Origin: UBA5972 sp964637875
GTDB taxonomy: Bacteria > Pseudomonadota > Alphaproteobacteria > Rhodobacterales > Rhodobacteraceae
Assembly (NCBI GenBank): GCA_964637875.1
Contig: CAZWXK010000046.1
Coordinates: forward strand, 1-20,684
Direction of reading: 5' to 3'
DNA length: 20,684 nucleotides
The position numbers and the translations under genes were made by a program. Position 1 is the first letter of the stretch. Every line of letters starts with the position of its first letter. The notes beneath the pieces were generated by a model. That model did no database searches and was not told where the DNA came from. It saw nothing but the letters and a program-made list of their open reading frames with translations. Below are positions 13,929 to 20,684 of the stretch, piece after piece.

Positions 13929-14926
13929 GCCGGGACCTCCTCTGACGTGTACAGGTGACAGGCAACCTTGTGCCCCTCATTGACCCTGGTGAATTGCGGA
14001 ACCTCGCGCTGGCAGCGCCCCGCGATCACCTTGCTGCAACGGGTGTGAAAGACACAGCCCGAGGGCCGTTCCAGCGGCGACGGGATGTCGCCCGGCACCG
14101 GCACCAGCGGTGCGTCGAGGTCGTCCAGATGGGGCAGCGCCGCCAGCAGGCCCTGGGTATAGGGATGGGCGGGGGTACGGATCACCTCGCGCACGGGGCC
14201 CTGTTCGACAAGGCGGCCCAGATACATCACCGCCACATGGTCGGCCGTCTGGGCAATCACGCCAAGGTCATGGGTGATGAAGATGATGCCCATGCCGAAA
14301 TCGGCAACCAGATCCTTCATCAGGTCGATCACCTGGGCCTGGATGGTCACGTCCAGCGCGGTGGTGGGTTCGTCCGCGATCAGCAGTTTCGGCCTGGTTG
14401 ACAGGGCCATGGCGATCATGGCGCGCTGGCGCATCCCGCCCGACAGCTCGAACGCATATTGCCTGAACCGCTTGGAGGCATCCGAAATGCCCACCCGGTT
14501 CAGCATCTCGATCGACAATTCGCGGGCCTGTTTCGCGCTCATGTCGGTGTGGATCAGCAATTGTTCGACCATCTGCTTGCCGATGGTGATGGCGGGCGCG
14601 AAACTGGCCATGGGCTCCTGAAAGATCATGGAAATCGCGCCGCCGCGCACGACCTGCATTTCGGCCGCCGTTGTCAGCGACATCACATCGACCGGGCCGT
14701 CATCGAGATGCAGCGTGATCTTCGATTTCGGCCCATAGACGGCGTTGCCGGGGTTCAGCTTCATCAGGGCCTTGGCCGTCACCGACTTGCCCGAGCCGCT
14801 TTCGCCGACCAGTCCCATGACCTTGCCGGCGTCGAGCGCAAAGGAAACGTCGTCCACCGCCGTGATCCGGCCCTCGTCGGTGTCGAATTGCAGGGTGAGG
14901 TTCCGAACCTCGATCAGGCGCGTCAT
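13925..14926 (-). CDS. oligopeptide-type ABC transporter ATP-binding protein (DppD/OppD-like)
   Basis: 333 residues, the partner ATPase. Walker A GESGSGKS is at 41-48, Q-loop IFQEPMASF at 101-109, signature LSGGMRQR at 161-168, Walker B LLIADEP at 181-187 and the switch histidine at 219. The C-terminal domain again has four cysteines (GCVFHTRC, RC, VAC). The true start is the ATG at 14926, which gives the standard MTRLIEVRNLTL opening and overlaps the permease stop by ATGA. The frame stays open upstream to about 15373, but that stretch is the permease gene read in another frame. LSGGMRQR and QEPMASF mark it as the D-type rather than the F-type subunit. Confidence 0.93.
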   Translation of the reverse strand: MTRLIEVRNLTLQFDTDEGRITAVDDVSFALDAGKVMGLVGESGSGKSVTAKALMKLNPGNAVYGPKSKITLHLDDGPVDVMSLTTAAEMQVVRGGAISMIFQEPMASFAPAITIGKQMVEQLLIHTDMSAKQARELSIEMLNRVGISDASKRFRQYAFELSGGMRQRAMIAMALSTRPKLLIADEPTTALDVTIQAQVIDLMKDLVADFGMGIIFITHDLGVIAQTADHVAVMYLGRLVEQGPVREVIRTPAHPYTQGLLAALPHLDDLDAPLVPVPGDIPSPLERPSGCVFHTRCSKVIAGRCQREVPQFTRVNEGHKVACHLYTSEEVPA

Positions 14927-16071
14927 TTCTGATTGTCCGAATAGGGGTCTGCCGCATCCCGCAGCCCGTCGCCGACAAAGACGAAGGCCAGCACAAGCGT
15001 GATGAAAAAGATGACCGGGATGAAATACCACTGATAGTTCAGCAGCACATCGGCCTTGGTCACGTTCTGCAACATCACGCCAAGACTGTTGACCGGGTCC
15101 TTGAGGCCCAGCCCGATGAAGGACAGCGCGGTTTCCGAAAGCACCATGTAGGGAAACGAGATCACCAGATCGACGATGATATAGCTGGTAAAGCTGGGCA
15201 GCAGGTGACGCCGGATGATATGGCTGGCCGAGGCCCCGCACAGGCGGGCGGCCAGCACATATTCCTGGTTTCGTTCGCTCAGCAGATGCGTGCGCACGCG
15301 TCTGGCCAGCGTGGGCCAGCCGATCAGCCCAAGGATCGTCGAGATGAAAAAGAACCGCTGTTCCGAACTCCATGTATCGGGGATGAAGGCGGCCAGCGCC
15401 ATGAACAGCGGAATCGCCGGCACCGTGCGGATGGCGTCGGTGATCATCTGCAACACACTGTCGATCCAGCCTCCGTAATAGCCGGACACCCCTCCTATGA
15501 TCAGCGCCATGACAAAGGCGATCAGCACGCCGATGGTGCCCACGGCCATCGAGGTATTGATGGCGTGGAAGGTGCGGGAAAAGATGTCCTTGCCGTTGAA
15601 ATCGGTTCCGAACAGATGGACCTGCCCCTTGTCCACGCCGAACAGGTGGGTCCTGAACGTCATCCCGAACAATGTATACGGGTCGCCCTCGGGCAGGAAG
15701 GTCAGGTAACGCCGCTTTTCGCGGTTGACCGTCGTTACCCAGCGGAAATTGGTCTTGATCGAGCGTGTGCGCTCGTAGGTATAGACAAACGGCACGACCG
15801 AGAACCCGTTCTCGTCCCAGAATTTCGGAATTTGCGGGGCGCCATTTTCATATGACTTGTCGCGCCCGGCAATGGTCGGGTCATAGGGGGTCAGGAAGGG
15901 CGCGAACAGACCGGAAAGGATCAGGGCCAGCAGAACGACCGCGCCGACCATGGCGGATTTGTTGCGCTTGAAGCGGGTCCAGATCAACTGGCCCTGCGAG
16001 GCGGTGAAATAGGCCTCCTTGCGCTTCTGGTCGACATTTTCGTCGGTTGTGATGTCGGTCATGTCGGTCAT
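14923..16071 (-). CDS. oligopeptide-type ABC transporter permease (DppC/OppC-like)
   Basis: 382 residues, an inner-membrane permease. The first helix is at about 40-62, then comes a long periplasmic loop of roughly 90 residues (about 63-155), rich in aromatic and charged residues. The BPD-type permease domain follows, with its EAA loop around EYVLAARLCGASASHIIRRH, the contact site for the ATPases. Standard DppC proteins are near 300 residues, so the loop accounts for the extra length and marks a subfamily of importers for larger or unusual ligands. The start at 16071 overlaps the upstream permease stop (ATGA, 16068-16071); an in-frame ATG three codons on is possible. Confidence 0.92.
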   Translation of the reverse strand: MTDMTDITTDENVDQKRKEAYFTASQGQLIWTRFKRNKSAMVGAVVLLALILSGLFAPFLTPYDPTIAGRDKSYENGAPQIPKFWDENGFSVVPFVYTYERTRSIKTNFRWVTTVNREKRRYLTFLPEGDPYTLFGMTFRTHLFGVDKGQVHLFGTDFNGKDIFSRTFHAINTSMAVGTIGVLIAFVMALIIGGVSGYYGGWIDSVLQMITDAIRTVPAIPLFMALAAFIPDTWSSEQRFFFISTILGLIGWPTLARRVRTHLLSERNQEYVLAARLCGASASHIIRRHLLPSFTSYIIVDLVISFPYMVLSETALSFIGLGLKDPVNSLGVMLQNVTKADVLLNYQWYFIPVIFFITLVLAFVFVGDGLRDAADPYSDNQK

Positions 16072-17072
16072 CCCATGATGCTGTGACGCACGCGGGGATC
16101 GGTCAGCGCGAGCAGAATGTCGGTAAAGAAATTGAGGGTCACGATGCTGGCGGTCAGCAGAAAGATGATGGCACCGGCCAGCTGCTGGTCGTTGGAACGG
16201 GCCAGCGCCTCGATCAGGAGCGACCCGGCCTCGGTCAGGGTCAGGATCAGGGCGACCACCGGCAATTCGTTGAAGATGCGGTTCAGGTCAAAGCCGAGGC
16301 TGTTGATGATCGGCCCCAGCGCGTGGCGCGCCGGATAGCGCCACAGCAGGCGGCGGCCCGAAACGCCGCGCGCGCGCGCCGCGGTGACATACAGCTTGCC
16401 GATTTCATCCGACATCAGCGCGCGCACCGTCTGGATGGCAAATGCGGTCGCCGACCAGCCGAGGATGAAGATGGGCAGCCAGGCATGCGATATGAAATCG
16501 ACGGCCCGGGGCCATGACCAGGCGGCATCGCGATATTCCGGTGAAAACAGCCCCGTCAGGGAATTGCCGAACATGATGGTGGAAAACAGCATGACCATCA
16601 GGGCCAGCAGGAAATTCGGCAGGGCCAGCCCGAGATAGCTGACCAGGCGCAGGGAGTTGTTGAGAATCTTGTTGTTGGAAGTGGCCGATATGATCCCTAC
16701 CGGCAAGGCTATGGCATAGGCCAGCGCCAGCGCCGTCATGCTTATGCCCAGGGATATCCAGAATTTCTCGCCCAGCAGACGGCTGATGTTCAGGCGCAGG
16801 ATGCAGGATTCGCCGAAATCGCCGCGAAACGCATTGCCGACCCAGGTCACCCAGCGGGTGATAAAGGGCTTGTCCAGGCCCAGGCGCACGCGCTCGGCCT
16901 GGATATCGGCGACCGAAATCTGGGACCCTTGCGTGTTCTTGAAGGCCAGATAGCGTTCGGCGCAATCCCCCGGCACCAGCTCCATCAGCGAAAACACGAT
17001 GAAGGAGACGATCACCAGCGTGACCACGGCCATGGCTGCCCGCACCACGACGAATTGCGCAAACTGAAGCAT
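16068..17072 (-). CDS. oligopeptide-type ABC transporter permease (DppB/OppB-like)
   Basis: 334 residues, about six transmembrane helices. The first is at about 9-33 (VVRAAMAVVTLVIVSFIVFS), followed by LVPGDCAE, the variant of the usual PGDP motif at the start of the periplasmic loop. The EAA loop is LYVTAARARGVSGRRLLWRY near residues 227-246. It pairs with the DppC-like subunit to form the membrane channel. It lies 113 bases downstream of the binding-protein gene, with a strong hairpin in that gap. The ATG at 17072 has GGGAG a few bases upstream, and the stop overlaps the next start. Confidence 0.93.
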   Translation of the reverse strand: MLQFAQFVVVRAAMAVVTLVIVSFIVFSLMELVPGDCAERYLAFKNTQGSQISVADIQAERVRLGLDKPFITRWVTWVGNAFRGDFGESCILRLNISRLLGEKFWISLGISMTALALAYAIALPVGIISATSNNKILNNSLRLVSYLGLALPNFLLALMVMLFSTIMFGNSLTGLFSPEYRDAAWSWPRAVDFISHAWLPIFILGWSATAFAIQTVRALMSDEIGKLYVTAARARGVSGRRLLWRYPARHALGPIINSLGFDLNRIFNELPVVALILTLTEAGSLLIEALARSNDQQLAGAIIFLLTASIVTLNFFTDILLALTDPRVRHSIMG

Positions 17073-17132
17073 CCGCTCCCACCCTGTTGTGAACCTGCCG
17101 CCGGTTGGTCCGGCTGGCGTCGTTGCTGCCGT

Positions 17133-17162
17133 GGCCGCGGGCAGATCGTCCCGCCCGCGGCC
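17133..17162 (-). other. perfect hairpin between binding-protein and permease genes
   Basis: GGCCGCGGGC (17133-17142) and GCCCGCGGCC (17153-17162) form a 10-base-pair stem with a ten-base loop, 24 bases past the binding-protein stop. No U-run follows, so it is not a standard terminator. Stem-loops at this place in ABC operons often protect the upstream mRNA and set a higher level for the binding protein than for the membrane parts. Confidence 0.75.
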
Positions 17163-17185
17163 GTTTCATATGTGGAACGGGGTTC

Positions 17186-19231
17186 CTATTCGTCGAGATA
17201 CCACTGCACCGGGCGATACGGGTAGGTGCGATAGTACTCGTAGGAGGCCGTCCTGAACTTGGTAAAGTTCTTGAGCTTGTTCAGGTGGTAGATCGGCGCC
17301 GGCGCCTGGACGGTCCCGATGAACAGGAGGTTGCCGGTCATCAGTTCGACCATCCTGGCGCCCAGTTTCTTCTGCTCGTCCGAACCCGGAGCGGCCGACT
17401 GGAAGGCATCGACGGTATCGGACAGGTCATAGACCCACTGGGGCGGCTTTACGCCCTTCTTGCCGTTGCTGTCGATGTATTCGGCCCACAGAACGCCGGT
17501 ACGATGACCGAAATAGTTCTCGAAGGGCGGCTTCCACAGCTCGGCCGTGCCCATGATGATGGCAATCGGCTGGCCCTTGCGCCAGGTGCCGATATCCAGC
17601 TTGTTGGCCGACTGGGACGAGCGGTATTCGTCGGGAGTGACCTCCTTGACCTGGGTCTTGACGCCGACATCCGACCAGTACTGGGCCACCAGTTCGGCAA
17701 CCTGGCTGGAAACGCCCTGGGTTGCGAATTGCAGGTTGATGACCAGTTTCTTGCCACCGGGCAGTTCACGGAAACCGTCGCCATCGACGTCTTTCAGACC
17801 GACCTCGTCAAGCAGCTTCCTGGCCTGGGCCGGGTCATAATTGGCGGCGAATTTCAGCCATTTCGGATCGACAAAGTCGGGCGTGGGCGAAAAGCCGATA
17901 TACTGCTTGGCAACGCCCTGACCGAAGAACGCGGTCTGGTTCATTTCCTCGCGGTTGATGGCCAGCGACATGGCCTTGCGGAAACGCAGGTCGCCAAAGA
18001 CCTTGCGCTTGGCCAGATCCTCGTCGGTCACGTTGAACGAGAAGGTCGGCATGGCGATGGTCGGCGCCAGGTCCACCGTGTAGTCGCCCTTGGCCTGTTT
18101 TTCCAGCAGCAGCGGCGAATCCGGCAGGCTCAGCGACTGGGCCTTGTAGGTGACTTCGCCATTGACCAGCTTGAGCAGACGAACCTCGTTCTCGTTGGCA
18201 AAGGTCTCGTCCATCTCGTTGATATAGGGCAGCTGGTTGCCAGCGGTGTCCACGGCAAAGAAATAGGGGTTGGCGACCAGGTGGCGGCCTTCGGTCGTCT
18301 GCTTGGTCATGATGTGCGATTCAAGCGTCGGCATCGTGTCCTTGGGCAGCTTGGCCACCTTGTCGGGGCTGTTCAGCATCGGCGTGCCGGTGTCCGTCCA
18401 GTCCGAGTTGCCGTAATAGGCCTTGATCAGCGCATAGCCGTTTTCAAAACCATAGCTCTGCGCCAGCTTGTCCGCATCCGGGTTGATCTTGGGATGGAAC
18501 TGGCCCAGGAAATGCTTGGGCTGGAAGGGCTGGGCATAGATCGTCGCGAATGTCGCCAGCAGGCCCGGCTTGGGCGCGGGCAGCTTGAAGATGACCGTCT
18601 GCGGATCGGGGGTTTCGACAACCATCGGATTGCCGGCGACCAGGGCGTAATCCTTGGGCTTGGCAAAGACGTTCTTGTCCATCATCAGGTTGTCATACCA
18701 GAACTTGACGTCGGCCGAGGTAAACGGCGCGCCGTCCGACCATTTGTGCCCCTTGCGCAGCTTGAAGGTCAGCTGGGTGAAATCCTTGTTCCATTTCCAG
18801 GATTTGGCCACATAGGGAACGATCGTCTGGAGATCGTCGGAATAGCGCACGAGGTTGACGTGGCGCACCGACAGGAAGTCGGACGTGCCCGCCTCGGATG
18901 CGTTGGACAGCGCGTGGAAGACACCGCCATACTTGCCGATCGAATCATAGGGTGCGATCACCAGGGGCTCTTCCGGCAGGCGCTGGGACAGCGGCGGCAG
19001 CGCCGGATTGCCACGGATCATGCTGTTGAGTTTGGAAATCGCGGGGTTTTCCGAAAATGTCAGCTTGCAATTTGCAAGTTTCTGGAATTCCGCCAGGTCG
19101 TACTGTTCCGGGAAGGCCCCGGCAGCCACGCCTTGGGGATCGGCCACCGTCACCGCCGGGCAACCGGCGGCAACAGCCGTCCCGCCCGACAGCGCGACAA
19201 GCGCGATTCCTGCTATGAACATGTGTTTCAT
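17186..19231 (-). CDS. ABC transporter substrate-binding protein, family 5
   Basis: 681 residues, the periplasmic solute receptor of the importer. A Sec signal is plain: MKHMFIAGIALVALSGGTAVAA, then GC. Cleavage by signal peptidase I at AVAA fits; AAGC is a poor lipobox, so a lipoprotein is less likely. C24 and C55 could form a disulfide in a ~95-residue N-terminal extension that precedes the standard family 5 start (IGKYGGVFH). Family 5 marks follow: FKLRKGHKWSDGAPFTSADV and RFRKAMSLAINREEM. The protein is about 130-150 residues longer than DppA/OppA. GAGAGGA precedes the ATG. The ligand cannot be read from the sequence: peptide, opine, glycoside and phospho- or sulfo-ester conjugates are all possible. 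Confidence 0.94.
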   Translation of the reverse strand: MKHMFIAGIALVALSGGTAVAAGCPAVTVADPQGVAAGAFPEQYDLAEFQKLANCKLTFSENPAISKLNSMIRGNPALPPLSQRLPEEPLVIAPYDSIGKYGGVFHALSNASEAGTSDFLSVRHVNLVRYSDDLQTIVPYVAKSWKWNKDFTQLTFKLRKGHKWSDGAPFTSADVKFWYDNLMMDKNVFAKPKDYALVAGNPMVVETPDPQTVIFKLPAPKPGLLATFATIYAQPFQPKHFLGQFHPKINPDADKLAQSYGFENGYALIKAYYGNSDWTDTGTPMLNSPDKVAKLPKDTMPTLESHIMTKQTTEGRHLVANPYFFAVDTAGNQLPYINEMDETFANENEVRLLKLVNGEVTYKAQSLSLPDSPLLLEKQAKGDYTVDLAPTIAMPTFSFNVTDEDLAKRKVFGDLRFRKAMSLAINREEMNQTAFFGQGVAKQYIGFSPTPDFVDPKWLKFAANYDPAQARKLLDEVGLKDVDGDGFRELPGGKKLVINLQFATQGVSSQVAELVAQYWSDVGVKTQVKEVTPDEYRSSQSANKLDIGTWRKGQPIAIIMGTAELWKPPFENYFGHRTGVLWAEYIDSNGKKGVKPPQWVYDLSDTVDAFQSAAPGSDEQKKLGARMVELMTGNLLFIGTVQAPAPIYHLNKLKNFTKFRTASYEYYRTYPYRPVQWYLDE

Positions 19232-19438
19232 TTCTGATCCTCTCTGTTGTTGATCATCCGGGTGGCGACTCGCGGGCGCCCGGGCCCGGCTATCGCACTG
19301 TTATTCGTCAGTTTCGTGACAGGGCGCGCGATCAGGATGATTTCATGCGCGGGCCCGGCAAGACCGTTGTTCGGCATTGTTTTGCAGCAGCTTTCCGTAA
19401 TTCCCGACCCCCTGTTGAAAAACACTGTCCCATCAAAC

Positions 19439-19456
19439 CCGATTCTGTCAAATCGG
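19439..19456 (-). promoter_or_regulatory. palindrome overlapping a consensus -35, upstream of the ABC operon
   Basis: CCGATT-CTGTCA-AATCGG is a perfect 6+6 palindrome. It overlaps, on the minus strand, a full-consensus -35 box TTGACA (19451-19446). The matching -10 (about 19428-19423, ACAGTG) is poor, which would suit a promoter needing an activator or controlled by a bound repressor. The binding-protein start lies about 190 bases further on. Confidence 0.4.
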
Positions 19457-19538
19457 ACATGCCGTTCCAGACTGAAAAATCCTGTACATTGCCGGCGCGA
19501 CTGTCAACTTTTTTCCACCATTACGGGCATTCCGGCCG

Positions 19539-19579
19539 CCCTGACGCAGGGACAGGCAGGCGACAGCCATGCGTCAGGG
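19539..19579. repeat. perfect 10-base inverted repeat
   Basis: CCCTGACGCA (19539-19548) is mirrored by TGCGTCAGGG (19570-19579) across 21 bases. It lies between the DMT transporter stop and the ABC promoter region. There is no T-run on the minus strand after it, so a simple terminator is not supported. It could be a regulator site or an mRNA 3' stem. Confidence 0.7.
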
Positions 19580-19590
19580 TCGTACCGGAG

Positions 19591-19612
19591 GCGCACCGGG
19601 GGCGCACCGGGG
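19591..19612. repeat. 11-base tandem duplication (GCGCACCGGGG)
   Basis: GCGCACCGGGG occurs twice in direct succession, 19591-19601 and 19602-19612. Probably replication slippage in GC-rich spacer DNA. Confidence 0.8.
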
Positions 19613-19691
19613 CACCCGCGACCCCGAATCCGCGCCATCACGGCCATGTGACCGCGGGGTCAGCGGAATCAGGGCCGGAATCGGGTTGCAA

Positions 19692-20549
19692 TCAGCCCAG
19701 CGCGATCATGCCGACGCCGCCCATGACCACCACCGCGGCCAGCAACCTGCCGCGCCAGGGGCGCTCGCCCAGGGCGATGACGCCGATCAGCGCGGCAAAC
19801 AGCACCGAGGTTTCGCGCAGGCTGGACACGATTCCGAGAGGCGCGAAATTCTGGGCAATCATCACCAGCCCATAGGCGCTGGCCGAAATCAGCCCCCCCG
19901 CCAGCGCCAGGTGCCGCGCGCGCCGCGGCAATGCCCGGACGCGCGGCCATCTGAGGCCGATGACGAAGGCCGCGACAAGGACCTCGCCCAGGAACAGCCA
20001 GGCAACATAGCCCAGCGGCGCGCCGGATGCCCGCACCCCCAGCCCATCGACCAGCGAGTAGGCGGCGATGGTCGCACCCGTCATCAGCGCAACCCCCAGC
20101 GCGCGCCGATGCCGTGACCCGACCGGGCCGCCACCCGGCGCCCGTACCCGTTGCAGACCCAGGATCAGGATACCCCCCGAAACGGCCGCGATCCCGGCCA
20201 GCGCAACCGGGCGGGGGGTTTCGCCGGCAGCCAGAAAGGCACCCAGCGTCACCAGAACCGGCGTGACCCCGCGGGCGACCGGATAGACCAGCGAGAGATC
20301 CCCCAGCAGATAGGAACGGTTCAGGAGGAAATAATAGCCAAAGTGAATCACCGTCGAGGCCAGGATCCACGGCCAGGCCGCCGGCGCGGGCACCGGCACG
20401 AAGGGCACGAGCATCAGCCCCATCGCCACATGACCGGCCGCGATCAGGCCCAGCGTGACGGTACGATCCGCCGCCGTCTTGACCAGCGCGTTCCACAAGG
20501 CGTGCAGCAGCGCCGCCAGCATCACCAGGGCAAAGACCCCCGCGCTCAT
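19692..20549 (-). CDS. DMT-family (EamA) transporter
   Basis: 285 residues, about ten hydrophobic segments in two EamA halves (about 3-132 and 150-283), the usual size and plan of drug/metabolite exporters and importers in the inner membrane. Typical words are LLHALWNALVK near the N-terminus, LSLVYPVARGVTPVLVTLGA at the end of the first half, and SSLRETSVLFAALIGVIALGE in the second. These last two resemble the conserved P-R and E-T segments of the family. The ATG at 20549 has a weak ribosome-binding site, so the start is less certain than the frame. The substrate is unknown. It is followed by 460 bases before the ABC operon, so it is probably a separate unit. Confidence 0.88.
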   Translation of the reverse strand: MSAGVFALVMLAALLHALWNALVKTAADRTVTLGLIAAGHVAMGLMLVPFVPVPAPAAWPWILASTVIHFGYYFLLNRSYLLGDLSLVYPVARGVTPVLVTLGAFLAAGETPRPVALAGIAAVSGGILILGLQRVRAPGGGPVGSRHRRALGVALMTGATIAAYSLVDGLGVRASGAPLGYVAWLFLGEVLVAAFVIGLRWPRVRALPRRARHLALAGGLISASAYGLVMIAQNFAPLGIVSSLRETSVLFAALIGVIALGERPWRGRLLAAVVVMGGVGMIALG

Positions 20550-20646
20550 GGCGGGGCCCGCCGGGCGCCAGGGCAGGATGCCGCATGCGCATCATCCTCG
20601 GCTGTCGCGCCCGACCGCAAGGCCGGGCGGTGCTCGCCCCCCCCTC

Positions 20647-20684
20647 TCAGGGCTTTTCGCCCCGTGCAAGCCGCGCGTTGATGT
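20647..20684 (-). CDS. possible 3' end of a gene cut by the window edge
   Basis: On the minus strand the last bases read INARLARGEKP and then a TGA stop at 20649-20647. It looks like a natural protein C-terminus and lies 97 bases upstream of the DMT gene on the same strand. Only eleven codons are visible, so product and reality are uncertain. Confidence 0.35.
   Translation of the reverse strand, partial: INARLARGEKP

Larger units (their letters stand above)
19232..19691. other. 460-base intergenic region upstream of the ABC operon
   Basis: I see no convincing gene here. It holds a possible promoter/operator for the binding-protein gene (19439-19456), a perfect 10-base inverted repeat (19539-19548 with 19570-19579) and an 11-base tandem duplication (19591-19612). 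The stretch nearest the binding-protein gene is less GC-rich than its surroundings. Confidence 0.6.

Noticed and set aside
14927..15373. N-terminal extension of the DppD-like ATPase by about 149 codons
   Set aside because: The stretch is the DppC-like permease gene in another frame. The ATPase starts normally at 14926 with an ATGA overlap.
17105..19237. Long plus-strand open frame (710 codons) opposite the binding-protein gene
   Set aside because: It mirrors the real gene codon for codon on the other strand, a usual effect of GC-rich codon bias. The minus-strand product has a signal peptide and clear family motifs.

Overview
The window is GC-rich, densely coded DNA from an alphaproteobacterium. 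It is most likely a member of the Rhodobacteraceae (Paracoccus/Rhodobacter/Roseobacter relatives). This rests on the protein sequences of RimO, PheS, Pyk and the L20/L35 pair, on the neighbourhood pyk / N-formylglutamate-amidohydrolase-like / DUF1244, and on a possible FNR-type box. The placement is by family recognition, not by a database search. One run of 100 N (4599-4698) interrupts the sequence. The 55 bases before and after it are identical, so it looks like a scaffolding join rather than real missing DNA.

Left part (1-7.8 kb), mostly housekeeping. A UspF-type universal stress protein has a possible anaerobic-regulator box upstream. It is followed by rimO (ribosomal protein S12 methylthiotransferase), which converges on pheS. 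On the minus strand, reading right to left, are pyk, a small two-helix membrane protein, rpmI, rplT (with a clear intrinsic terminator), a hotdog-fold thioesterase and pheS. pheT does not follow pheS. Divergent from pyk is a two-gene plus-strand unit: an N-formylglutamate amidohydrolase family protein and a DUF1244 protein.

Right part (7.8-20.7 kb), accessory and probably nutritional. A minus-strand operon deoR-type regulator / HisN-like phosphatase / Na+-phosphate symporter-like protein is joined by ATGA overlaps. It diverges from a plus-strand gene for an alkaline-phosphatase-superfamily hydrolase that strongly resembles the phosphonate monoester hydrolases (PMH), with an intact formylglycine site CGPAR. 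The shared 135-base promoter region contains a large imperfect dyad. Convergent with the PMH gene, and only 7 bases away, is a complete oligopeptide-type ABC importer: binding protein, two permeases and two ATPases, the last four joined by ATGA overlaps. A DMT-family transporter and perhaps the tail of one more gene close the window.

The most interesting proposal is that 7867-19231 is one scavenging system for phosphonate, phosphate or sulfate esters: import by the ABC transporter, ester cleavage by the PMH, final dephosphorylation by the HisN-like enzyme, phosphate movement by the NptA-like symporter, and control by the DeoR-family regulator. This is inference from gene content.

A second recurring signal is a short intergenic element (GTATTTG, 2-3 bases, CAAAGAAGAAG), present four times. 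Three copies lie 17-21 bases past a stop codon, oriented so that the gene strand reads CTTCTTCTTTG, like an imperfect U-tract terminator.
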